NCBI GenBank assembly: GCA_003164305.1
Contig: PLSZ01000435.1
Location: 2,493 to 9,040, forward strand
Length of the DNA: 6,548 nt
From: Acetobacteraceae bacterium
GTDB lineage: Bacteria > Pseudomonadota > Alphaproteobacteria > Acetobacterales > Acetobacteraceae
Direction of reading: 5' to 3'
In this document: in pieces, positions 1 to 6,390 of the stretch
How positions within the stretch are numbered: the first letter of the stretch is position 1
Layout: every line of letters starts with the position of its first letter
Made by a program: the position numbers and the translations under genes
The notes under the pieces: model-generated
The model's database searches: none
Seen by the model: only the letters and a program-made list of their open reading frames with translations
What the model was told of the DNA's origin: nothing

Positions 1-291
1 ATGTATGCCGGCCGCATCGTCGAAAGCGGACCCGCCGTTGAAATTTACCACGACCCGCGGCATCCTTACACCATCGCGTTGCTGCGCTCCGTTCCGCGGC
101 TGGATCGACCGCGTCAGGCGCGGTTGGACCCGGTCGAGGGCCAGCCGCCCGATCTGACCCGCCTCGACGCCGGCTGCGCCTTCCGTCCGCGATGTCGTCT
201 GGCCGATGAGGCGTGCGCGCGCTCGCGTCCGTCGCTGACGCCGGTTGGCGGCGCGGATCACTTCGCCGCCTGCTTCAGGGCCGCCGCATGA
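1..291 (+). CDS. DppD/OppD-type ABC transporter ATPase, C-terminal end (5' truncated by window)
   Basis: This is the last 96 residues of an ATP-binding subunit of a family 5 (peptide/nickel-type) ABC importer; it would sit on the cytoplasmic face and pair with the next gene's product. The reading frame is open from the first base. The opening residues [10 protein letters not shown] match the segment after the H-loop of such ATPases (compare [10 protein letters not shown] in the next gene), so the first ATG is an internal methionine, not a start. The whole nucleotide-binding core (Walker A, signature, Walker B) lies outside the window. What remains is the oligopeptide-transporter C-terminal extension: [13 protein letters not shown] at residues 21-33, then four cysteines (C59, C65, C72, C91) in the spacing GC-x5-C-x6-C-x18-C. 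Similar extensions bind a 4Fe-4S cluster in some relatives. The stop TGA overlaps the next ATG as ATGA, which indicates translational coupling. Calling it D rather than F rests on position in front of a clear F-like gene. Confidence 0.9.
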   Translation: MYAGRIVESGPAVEIYHDPRHPYTIALLRSVPRLDRPRQARLDPVEGQPPDLTRLDAGCAFRPRCRLADEACARSRPSLTPVGGADHFAACFRAAA

Positions 292-1268
292 GCGAACTTC
301 TGCTGACCGTGCGAGGCCTGCGCATGCACTTCCCGGTGACCGAGGGGATCGTCCGCCGCCGCGTCACCGGTGAGGTCAAAGCCGTCGATGGCGTGGACTT
401 CACCATCGCCCGTGGCGAAACGATGGGTCTGGTCGGCGAAAGCGGCTGCGGCAAGACCACCACCGGTCGCTGCATCCTGCGGCTGGAACGTCCAACGGAC
501 GGAGAGATCATCTACGACGGCCAGAATATCGCGACATTGGACGGCAAGGCCTTGCGCGGCTACCGCCAGCGCATCCAGGTGATTTTCCAGGATCCGTACA
601 GCTCATTGAACCCCCGCATGAAGATCGGCGCGATCATCGCCGAACCGCTGCACGTGCATGGCATCGAGCCGAACGCGGCGAAACGCGATGCCCGAGTACG
701 GGAGTTGCTGTCGATCTGCGGGCTGAACCCCAACTTCGCTGACCGCTATCCGCACGAAATGTCCGGCGGCCAGCGGCAACGCGTCGGGATCGCGCGAGCC
801 TTGGCGATGAACCCCGAATTTATCGTTTGCGATGAGCCAGTCTCCGCCCTGGACGTTTCGATCCAGGCGCAGGTGGTGAACCTGCTGGAGGATCTGCGCG
901 AGAAATTCGGCTTGACCTATTTGTTCATCGCCCATGATCTGTCCGTGGTGCGGCATTTATGCCAACGCGTGGCCGTGATGTATCTCGGCCGCATCGTCGA
1001 GATGGCCGAAAGCGACGCGCTGTTCGATGCGCCCTTGCATCCTTACACGCGCGCTCTGCTGGCCGCCGTTCCCGTCCCCGATCCGACGGTCGAGCAAGGC
1101 CGCGACTTCCAACCTGTAAAAGGCGAAGTGCCCAGTCCGATGAATCCGCCGTCGGGTTGTGTGTTCCATCCGCGATGTCCGATCGCCGTGCCGCGCTGCG
1201 CCGAGCAACGGCCGGAATCCCGAGAAATCCGCCCAGGCCATTTCGTGGCCTGCGATGAAGTACGATAG
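288..1268 (+). CDS. DppF/OppF-type ABC transporter ATPase
   Basis: Complete 326-residue ATPase subunit of a peptide/nickel-type importer; it hydrolyses ATP at the inner face of the cytoplasmic membrane to drive uptake through the B/C permeases encoded downstream. Visible motifs in order: Walker A GESGCGKT (residues 50-57), Q-loop glutamine Q101 in [13 protein letters not shown], signature [15 protein letters not shown] (158-172), Walker B FIVCDEP (178-184) followed by the D-loop SALD, and the H-loop histidine H216 in [10 protein letters not shown]. The C-terminal oligopeptide extension has HPYTRALL and cysteines C291, C297, C304 and C322, matching the four-cysteine pattern of the preceding ATPase. 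The length is normal for the family. The start at 288 is preferred over in-frame upstream ATGs (for example 213) because it gives the ATGA overlap, an AGGG ribosome site at 277-280, and an N-terminus ([15 protein letters not shown]) typical of the family. YSSLNPR and the extended N-terminal loop before Walker A favour F over D. Substrate unknown. Confidence 0.95.
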   Translation: MSELLLTVRGLRMHFPVTEGIVRRRVTGEVKAVDGVDFTIARGETMGLVGESGCGKTTTGRCILRLERPTDGEIIYDGQNIATLDGKALRGYRQRIQVIFQDPYSSLNPRMKIGAIIAEPLHVHGIEPNAAKRDARVRELLSICGLNPNFADRYPHEMSGGQRQRVGIARALAMNPEFIVCDEPVSALDVSIQAQVVNLLEDLREKFGLTYLFIAHDLSVVRHLCQRVAVMYLGRIVEMAESDALFDAPLHPYTRALLAAVPVPDPTVEQGRDFQPVKGEVPSPMNPPSGCVFHPRCPIAVPRCAEQRPESREIRPGHFVACDEVR

Positions 1269-1270
1269 GG
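1267..1270 (+). promoter_or_regulatory. Ribosome binding site of the first binding-protein gene
   Basis: AGGG, seven bases before the ATG at 1278. It overlaps the TAG stop of the ATPase gene (1266-1268), so translation of the two genes is probably coupled. The same AGGG core with the same seven-base spacing precedes the ATPase gene at 288. Confidence 0.55.
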
Positions 1271-1277
1271 AAACGAT

Positions 1278-2867
1278 ATGAGAGTTTTTAGGGGCTTGCT
1301 GTGTTTGCTGGTCGCGGTCTCACCGGCGCGCGCCGACGACACGCCGAAGCGCGGCGGCACGCTGACTTACATGATCCCGGCCGACGCGCCGCCGTCGCTG
1401 GATGGGCACAAGGAAACCACTTACGCGACCGTGCACGCGACGGCACCGTTTTACAGTGTGCTGATCCGTATCAATCCGATGAACCCGTCCTCCACGACGG
1501 ATTTCGTCTGCGATCTGTGCACGGAAATGCCGAAGCCGACCGATGACGGCAAGACCTGGACCTTTACCATCCGGGACGGCGTCAAATGGCATGACGGGTC
1601 GCCTCTGACCGCCGCCGATGTCGCCGCCAGTTGGCAGATGATCGTCAATCCGCCGCCCGGCGTCGCCAGCGCGCGCCAACCCTATTTCGTCATGGTCGAC
1701 TCGGTCACCAACCCCGACCCTAAAACCGTCGTGTTCAAATTGAAGTTCGCCACCGGCGCGTTCCTGCCCGCTCTGGCCGATCCGTTCGCGTATATCTACA
1801 AAAAGGAAATCCTCGACCGCGACCCGCATTGGTACGAAAAGAACGTGATGGGCAGCGGACCGTTCCGCTTCGTCGAATATCAGATCGGCCAGTCGGTCAA
1901 AGGCGAGCGCAACCCTGACTACTACCATGCGGGCCTGCCGTACCTGGACGGTTTCACCGCGATCTTCGCCTCCAAGCAGTCCGTCGTGATCGATGCCATC
2001 CGCGCCGACCGCGCTTCCAACGAATTCCGTGGCATGCCGCCGTCCGCCCGGGACCAACTGGTAAAAGAGCTCGGCGACCAGATCACCGTGCAAACCGGTG
2101 ACTGGAACTGCGTCAACATGATCACGGCGAATCACAAGAAGAAGCCGTTCGACGATGTGCGGGTCCGCCGCGCCTTGGCTTTGGCGATCGATCAATGGAA
2201 AGGCGCGCCCGCTTTGGCCCGCATCGCCAACGTCCGCACCGTCGGAGGCATCGTCTTCCCCGGCTCCCCGCTCGCCGCGACCAAGGACGAGTTGCAACAA
2301 ATCGCCGGCTACTGGCCCGACATCGAAAAATCCCGCGCCGAGGCTCGGCGTTTGCTGAAGGAAGCCGGCGCCGAAAACCTGACCTTCGAGTTGACCAACC
2401 GCAACATCGATCAGCCATACAGAGTGCTCGCCACCTGGGTGATCGACGAGTGGAGCAAGATCGGCCTGAAGGTGACGCAAAAAGTGCTGCCAAGCGGCCC
2501 GTTCTTCGACGCGTTACGCTCCGCCAACTTCGACGTGACCGTCGAATTCAACTGCCAGGGTCTGGTCAATCCGCAGATGGACATCGCCAAATATCTGCCG
2601 CGCTCGGTCTACGAGGAAAACTACGGCAACTACGACGACCAAAAGGATATCGACCTGTATCAATCCGTGCTGCACGAGACCGATCCGGTCAAACAGCGGG
2701 CGTTGGTGCGGGAGTACGAGACCTACATTCTCGACACCCAGGCGCACACGATCATGCTGCCGTGGTGGGAGCGCATCGTTCCCATGCGCTCCTACGTCAA
2801 AGGCTGGAAGATCAGCCCGAGCCATTACATCAATCAGGATCTCGCGACGATATGGCTGGATAAATAA
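1278..2867 (+). CDS. Periplasmic substrate-binding protein, solute-binding family 5, copy 1
   Basis: 529-residue extracytoplasmic receptor of the DppA/OppA type, expected to capture a ligand in the periplasm and hand it to the B/C permease. Residues 1-19 form a short Sec signal peptide (basic MRVFRG, hydrophobic GLLCLLVAV, then PARA, with cleavage likely after ARA at 17-19); no lipobox is seen, so it should be soluble. The mature protein begins with TPKRGGTLTYM, the usual first strand of the family. The family signature lies at about residues 94-115 (WTFTIRDGVKWHDG then SPLTAADV). Other family landmarks are MGSGPFRF, NPDYYHAG, YLDGF, KPFDDVRVRRALALAID and SRAEARRLLKEAGAE. Four cysteines occur in the mature part: C78 and C81 (CDLC), C278 (DWNC) and C426 (NCQ). 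Nine bases separate it from the ATPase gene. It is paralogous to the next gene, about 65% identical without gaps over 508 residues by hand count. The family's ligands include peptides, nickel chelates, opines and haem, so the substrate cannot be called. Confidence 0.93.
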   Translation: MRVFRGLLCLLVAVSPARADDTPKRGGTLTYMIPADAPPSLDGHKETTYATVHATAPFYSVLIRINPMNPSSTTDFVCDLCTEMPKPTDDGKTWTFTIRDGVKWHDGSPLTAADVAASWQMIVNPPPGVASARQPYFVMVDSVTNPDPKTVVFKLKFATGAFLPALADPFAYIYKKEILDRDPHWYEKNVMGSGPFRFVEYQIGQSVKGERNPDYYHAGLPYLDGFTAIFASKQSVVIDAIRADRASNEFRGMPPSARDQLVKELGDQITVQTGDWNCVNMITANHKKKPFDDVRVRRALALAIDQWKGAPALARIANVRTVGGIVFPGSPLAATKDELQQIAGYWPDIEKSRAEARRLLKEAGAENLTFELTNRNIDQPYRVLATWVIDEWSKIGLKVTQKVLPSGPFFDALRSANFDVTVEFNCQGLVNPQMDIAKYLPRSVYEENYGNYDDQKDIDLYQSVLHETDPVKQRALVREYETYILDTQAHTIMLPWWERIVPMRSYVKGWKISPSHYINQDLATIWLDK

Positions 2868-2880
2868 CCCGCCGGCCGCC

Positions 2881-2888
2881 AGGGAGGA
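2881..2888 (+). promoter_or_regulatory. Strong ribosome binding site of the second binding-protein gene
   Basis: AGGGAGGA within the 29-base gap between the two binding-protein genes; its GGAGG core (2883-2887) is nine bases from the ATG at 2897. It is the best Shine-Dalgarno match in the window, which suggests that the second binding protein is translated at least as strongly as the first and independently of it. Confidence 0.7.
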
Positions 2889-2896
2889 AAAAGCCA

Positions 2897-4489
2897 ATGC
2901 GCTTATGTTCGATCGCACTCAGCCTCATACTTGGCTTTTGCCTGTCCGCGCGCGCCGCCGAGACACCGAAGCGCGGCGGCATCCTGACCTACATGATCGC
3001 CGCCGACGGCGGCCCGAGCCTCGACGGACACAAGGAGACCACGTTCGCGGTATTGCACGCGACGGCGCCGTTCTACTCGACGCTGGTTCGGGTCAATCCC
3101 GACAACCCGTCCTCGACCACCGATTTCGTTTGCGATCTGTGCACAGAGATGCCGGCGCCCACAGATGGCGGCCTGACCTACACCTTCAAAATTCTGAAGG
3201 GTGTTAAATTCCACGACGGCTCGCCGCTGGACGCGCACGACGTCGCCGTCAGTTGGCGCCGCATCGTCTCCCCGCCGCCGGGAGTCACCAGCGCGCGCCA
3301 AAACAGCTATCTCATGGTCGATAAGATCGAAGACCCTGACGACGAAACCGTCATCTTCCGCCTCAAATTCCCAACTCTCTCCTTCATGCCTGCCCTCGCC
3401 GATCCCTGGGCCTTCATCTACTCTCGCCGCGTCCTGGAAAAAGACCAGCACTTCTACGAGCGTAACATCATGGGCTCCGGCCCATTCAAATTCGACAGCT
3501 ATGAGATCGGCCAGTCGATCCGCGGCGTGCGCAACCCCGACTATTACCATGCCGGCCAGCCTTACCTCGACGGGTTCCACGGCATCTTCGCGCCGAAACA
3601 ACAGACCCGCGTCGATGCCATCCGCGCCGACCGCGCCGCGCTTGAATTCCGCGGTGAATCGCCCCCCGCGCGCGATCTGCTGGTCAAAGAACTCGGCGAC
3701 AAAATCACCGTGCAGGAGAGCGACTGGAACTGCGGCAACGTCTTCACGCCCAACCACATGCGCAAGCCCTTCGACGACGTGCGAGTCCGCCGCGCATTGT
3801 TCATGGCCGTCGATGAATGGAACGGCGCCAAAGCCCTCAGCAAAATCGCCATCGTCCGCACCGTCGGAGGCATCGTTTTCCCCGGTTCCGAATTCGCCGC
3901 CACCAAAGACGAACTGATCACCATGCCCGGCTTCGGCACCGATATCGAGAAATCCCGCGCCGAAGCCCGCCGCTTATTGAAGGAAGCAGGCGCCGAAGGC
4001 CTGTCGTTCGAGATGCTGAACCGTAACGTCGATCAACCTTACATCATCGTCGGCACCTGGCTCGTCGATGAGTTTCGCAAAATCGGCGTCAACGTCACGC
4101 AGAAAATCGTCCCCACCGGCCCATGGCTGGAGAGCATGCGCGCCGCCGACTTCAGCGTCGCGATGGAGGCCAACTGCCAGATGGTGGTGAACCCGATCGC
4201 CGACACCGGCCGCTATCTGCCGCACGCGATCTACAGCGAGAACTTCGCCTACCACGACGACCCGAAGCAGGTAGAGATCTACAACAAAATGGTGCGCGAA
4301 ACCGACCCCGCCAAAGCCCGCGTGCTGATGCGAGATTACGAGCGCCAGGTGATCGACATTGGCGCTCACCAATTGCCGACCTTATGGTTCTATCGCATTG
4401 TCCCCATGCGGTCCTACGTGAAAGGCTGGAAGATCAGCACCAGCCACTATCTCAATCAGAACCTCGCGAACATCTGGCTCGATCAATAG
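2897..4489 (+). CDS. Periplasmic substrate-binding protein, solute-binding family 5, copy 2
   Basis: 530-residue DppA/OppA-type periplasmic receptor, the tandem paralogue of the preceding gene. Residues 1-20 are a Sec signal peptide (hydrophobic SIALSLILGFCL, then SARA, with cleavage likely after ARA at 18-20). The cysteine at 15 lacks a lipobox context. The mature start TPKRGGILTYM, the family signature (FKILKGVKFHDG then SPLDAHDV), MGSGPFKF, NPDYYHAG, KPFDDVRVRRAL and the C-terminal PMRSYVKGWKIS all align with copy 1. The same four cysteines are kept: C79, C82 (CDLC), C279 and C427. By hand count, identity to copy 1 is about 70% over the first 360 aligned residues, about 44% over the next 120, and 23 of 28 at the C-terminus, so the segment at residues 383-502 is where the copies differ most. 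This could reflect a shift in ligand preference. The TAG stop at 4487-4489 directly abuts the ATG of the permease gene, placing it in the same operon. Confidence 0.93.
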   Translation: MRLCSIALSLILGFCLSARAAETPKRGGILTYMIAADGGPSLDGHKETTFAVLHATAPFYSTLVRVNPDNPSSTTDFVCDLCTEMPAPTDGGLTYTFKILKGVKFHDGSPLDAHDVAVSWRRIVSPPPGVTSARQNSYLMVDKIEDPDDETVIFRLKFPTLSFMPALADPWAFIYSRRVLEKDQHFYERNIMGSGPFKFDSYEIGQSIRGVRNPDYYHAGQPYLDGFHGIFAPKQQTRVDAIRADRAALEFRGESPPARDLLVKELGDKITVQESDWNCGNVFTPNHMRKPFDDVRVRRALFMAVDEWNGAKALSKIAIVRTVGGIVFPGSEFAATKDELITMPGFGTDIEKSRAEARRLLKEAGAEGLSFEMLNRNVDQPYIIVGTWLVDEFRKIGVNVTQKIVPTGPWLESMRAADFSVAMEANCQMVVNPIADTGRYLPHAIYSENFAYHDDPKQVEIYNKMVRETDPAKARVLMRDYERQVIDIGAHQLPTLWFYRIVPMRSYVKGWKISTSHYLNQNLANIWLDQ

Positions 4490-5461
4490 ATGTATCAGTA
4501 CATCCTCAAACGCGTGCTGCTGACGATTCCGACGCTGGTTGGCGCGGCGGCGCTGGTGTTCCTGTTGATGCGCCTGATCCCCGGCGATATCTGCCTGGTG
4601 CGCCTTGGCGGCGGCGGCGCGTCCTTCGATCCCAAGGCGCTGGCCGCCTGCCACGCCGAAATCGGCGTCGACCGCCCGATGATCGTGCAGTTCCTGGAGT
4701 TCATGTGGGGCGCCGCGCGGCTGGATTTCGGCACGTCCATGTGGTCCGGCAAACCGGTCATCACCGAAATCGCCGCCCGCCTGCCGATCTCGCTGGAGAT
4801 CGCCATCCTCGCCACTGTCGTCGCCGTTTCGATCGCGATCCCACTTGGCACCATCTCGGCGTTGAAACAAAACTCCTGGCTCGACGTCCTGGTCCGCGTC
4901 TTCGCCATCGGCGGCATCGCCACACCGTCGTTCTGGATCGGTATCGTCTCCATCCTGCTGGTGCTGGACATCAGCGGCGCGATCACCGGCCGGCCCTGGA
5001 TGCCGCCCATCGATTACGTGCCGCTCTGGAAAGATCCGATCCGCAACCTGTCGATGGTCGTGCTGCCCGCGCTCACCGTCGGCTATCGTTACGCCGCCGT
5101 CTCCATGCGCATGACCCGCTCGGCGATGCTGGAGGTGATGCAGGAAGACTATATCCGCACCGCCCGCGCCAAAGGCCTGGTCAACAAACTGATCATCAAC
5201 CGTCACGCCCTGAAAAACGCTTTGCTGCCCATCGTGACCCTGATCGGCATCGAGTTCGCCTTCCTCATCGGCGGCCTCGTGGTGACCGAGCAGGTGTTCA
5301 ACCTCAACGGCGTCGGCCGCCTGTTCGTCCAGGCCGTGCAAAACCAGGATTACACCCTGACCCAGGCTCTGGTGATGCTGACGGTGGCGGTGTTCGTGTT
5401 CACCAACCTCGCGGTCGATCTGCTGTATGGCTGGCTCGATCCGCGCATTCGTTTCAACTAA
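4490..5461 (+). CDS. DppB/OppB-type ABC transporter permease
   Basis: 323-residue inner-membrane subunit forming half of the translocation channel of the importer. Six hydrophobic segments can be placed at roughly residues 9-30, 101-124, 133-159, 186-208, 248-270 and 289-314, the arrangement typical of DppB, with the long periplasmic loop (31-90) after the first helix. That loop holds GVDRPMIVQFLEF and LDFGTSM, which are family landmarks. The coupling loop that contacts the ATPase has the permease EAA-type motif: YIRTARAKG at 221-229, followed by ALLP at 244-247. The C-terminus YGWLDPRIRF is also characteristic. The length is normal. The ATG follows the previous stop codon with no spacer (TAGATG), and no purine-rich ribosome site is seen upstream, so expression probably depends on reinitiation by ribosomes finishing the second binding protein. 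The next in-frame ATG (residue 27) would remove most of the first helix, so 4490 is the credible start. Two cysteines (C35, C54) lie in the periplasmic loop. Confidence 0.94.
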   Translation: MYQYILKRVLLTIPTLVGAAALVFLLMRLIPGDICLVRLGGGGASFDPKALAACHAEIGVDRPMIVQFLEFMWGAARLDFGTSMWSGKPVITEIAARLPISLEIAILATVVAVSIAIPLGTISALKQNSWLDVLVRVFAIGGIATPSFWIGIVSILLVLDISGAITGRPWMPPIDYVPLWKDPIRNLSMVVLPALTVGYRYAAVSMRMTRSAMLEVMQEDYIRTARAKGLVNKLIINRHALKNALLPIVTLIGIEFAFLIGGLVVTEQVFNLNGVGRLFVQAVQNQDYTLTQALVMLTVAVFVFTNLAVDLLYGWLDPRIRFN

Positions 5462-5465
5462 GAGG
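5461..5465 (+). promoter_or_regulatory. Ribosome binding site of the DppC-type permease gene
   Basis: AGAGG, starting on the last base of the preceding TAA stop and five bases before the ATG at 5471. The short spacing and contact with the stop codon fit coupled translation of the two permeases, which are needed in equal amounts. Confidence 0.55.
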
Positions 5466-5470
5466 CGAAC

Positions 5471-6358
5471 ATGTCCACCACCGTCGCCGATCCCGACGCC
5501 ATCGACCTTCGCCCGCCATTGCTCAGCCGAGCACTGCGCTTTTGCCGCCGCCAACCGTTGGGCACATTCGGCCTGGCGCTGGTGCTCCTGATCGCCATCA
5601 CCGGCATCTTCGCGGAAGAACTCGCGCCGTACAACCCGACCGCCAACGACTTCGCCGCGATGACGGAAGCGCCATCGCTCGATCATTGGCTCGGCACCGA
5701 CCAGTTCGGCCGCGATTTGCTGTCGCGCATCATCTACGGCGCCCGCACCGCGCTGATCGTCGGCCTGTCGTCCGCGTTCGTCGGAGGCAGTCTGGGACTG
5801 GTGCTTGGCGTCGGCAGCGCTTATTTCGGCGGCATGATCGACATGATCATGCAACGAGTCTTCGACATCGTCATGGCCTTCCCGCTGATCATCCTGGCCC
5901 TGGCCATCGTCTCCATCTTCGGCACCGGCGTGCAGAACGTCATCATCGCCATCACCATCCCTTTGATCCCACGCTGCGCCCGCGTGGTCCGCTCGGCCGC
6001 GCTGGTCATTCGGGAGGTGCCCTATGTCGATGCCGCCCGAGCCTGCGGGTTCGGCGCGCCGCGCATCATCCTGCGCCACATGGTGCCCAACGTGATGGCC
6101 CCGTTCCTGATCATGGTCACCGCCTTCGTCGGCCAGGCCATCCTCGCCGAAGCGTCGTTGTCGTATCTCGGTCTGGGCGTGCAGGAACCAGTTCCGGCCT
6201 GGGGTCTTATGTTACAGGGCGGCGCCGAGGAATACGCCTCCACCGCCCCATGGATCGCGATTTTTCCCGGCGTGGCGATCATGCTGTCGGTGCTGGGGAT
6301 CAACCTGTTCGGCGACGCCCTGCGCGATACGCTGGACCCGAAGCTGCGGGACCGGTAG
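5471..6358 (+). CDS. DppC/OppC-type ABC transporter permease
   Basis: 295-residue inner-membrane subunit, partner of the preceding permease in the channel. The N-terminal cytoplasmic stretch and first helix (about residues 20-48, PLGTFGLALVLLIAITGIFAEELAPYNP in outline) form the OppC-type N-terminal domain. This leads into the highly conserved LGTDQFGRDLLSRIIYGAR (74-92). Further hydrophobic segments lie near 93-117, 133-150, 154-166, 209-232 and 260-281. The coupling-loop motif is YVDAARACGFG (185-195), with the family's P206 in HMVPN. ASLSYLGLGVQEPVPAWG (228-245) and the C-terminal GDALRDTLDP are hallmarks of the subfamily. Length and order (B then C) are standard. It starts nine bases after the B gene. 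It is the last transporter gene here, and no terminator follows it. Confidence 0.95.
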   Translation: MSTTVADPDAIDLRPPLLSRALRFCRRQPLGTFGLALVLLIAITGIFAEELAPYNPTANDFAAMTEAPSLDHWLGTDQFGRDLLSRIIYGARTALIVGLSSAFVGGSLGLVLGVGSAYFGGMIDMIMQRVFDIVMAFPLIILALAIVSIFGTGVQNVIIAITIPLIPRCARVVRSAALVIREVPYVDAARACGFGAPRIILRHMVPNVMAPFLIMVTAFVGQAILAEASLSYLGLGVQEPVPAWGLMLQGGAEEYASTAPWIAIFPGVAIMLSVLGINLFGDALRDTLDPKLRDR

Positions 6359-6390
6359 ACCCTCCGGCACCCCATTGAGGTGTCTGTCTT
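6359..6390 (+). other. 32-base spacer between transporter and glnS, with ribosome binding site
   Basis: The only base-pairing I find is a five-pair stem, 6367-6371 with 6379-6383 (GCACC with GGTGT, one G-T pair, seven-base loop). It has no T tract and is too weak for an intrinsic terminator. GAGGTG at 6377-6382, eight bases before the glnS ATG, is the likely ribosome site and is partly inside this stem. No promoter-like hexamers stand out. Confidence 0.5.

Larger units (their letters stand above)
1341..4489 (+). repeat. Diverged tandem gene duplication (two binding-protein genes)
   Basis: The two mature coding regions (1341-2867 and 2963-4489) are direct repeats offset by 1622 bases and are colinear without any insertion or deletion. 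Most DNA identity is broken up by third-position changes, but short perfect blocks remain: 25 bases at 1990-2014 equal 3612-3636, and 24 bases at 2231-2254 equal 3853-3876. The signal peptides are of different sequence. The pattern indicates an old duplication under protein-level constraint, not a recent copy or an assembly artefact. Confidence 0.8.

Noticed and set aside
213..287. A 25-residue N-terminal extension of the F-type ATPase from an upstream ATG
   Set aside because: The extension lies wholly inside the preceding gene, has no homology to the family N-terminus, and the ATG at 288 has the ATGA overlap and a better-placed AGGG.
1320..2480. A 386-codon open frame on the - strand opposite binding protein copy 1
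   Set aside because: A similar antisense frame appears opposite copy 2 (2903-3757), as expected if it merely reflects the paralogous coding sequence. No ribosome site or domain was seen.
2868..2880. Palindromic GCCGGC-containing stretch after copy 1 as a possible terminator
   Set aside because: The stem is only a few bases, lacks a T tract, and is followed directly by a strong ribosome site and an operon gene.
2931..2956. Lipoprotein signal in binding protein copy 2 (cysteine at residue 15)
   Set aside because: The residues before the cysteine (LGF) do not form a lipobox, and a clear ARA signal peptidase I site follows at residues 18-20.
4382..6079. A 565-codon open frame on the - strand opposite the permeases
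   Set aside because: It mirrors the codon structure of the permease genes, its product is a low-complexity D, H, Q, G and A-rich sequence, and no family resemblance is seen. It is a typical antisense shadow in high-GC DNA.
4123..6378. A 751-codon open frame on the + strand overlapping copy 2, both permeases and their junctions
   Set aside because: It is out of frame with four well-supported gene ends, its product is rich in R, H, P and D without recognisable domains, and it arises because GC-rich third positions rarely create stop codons.
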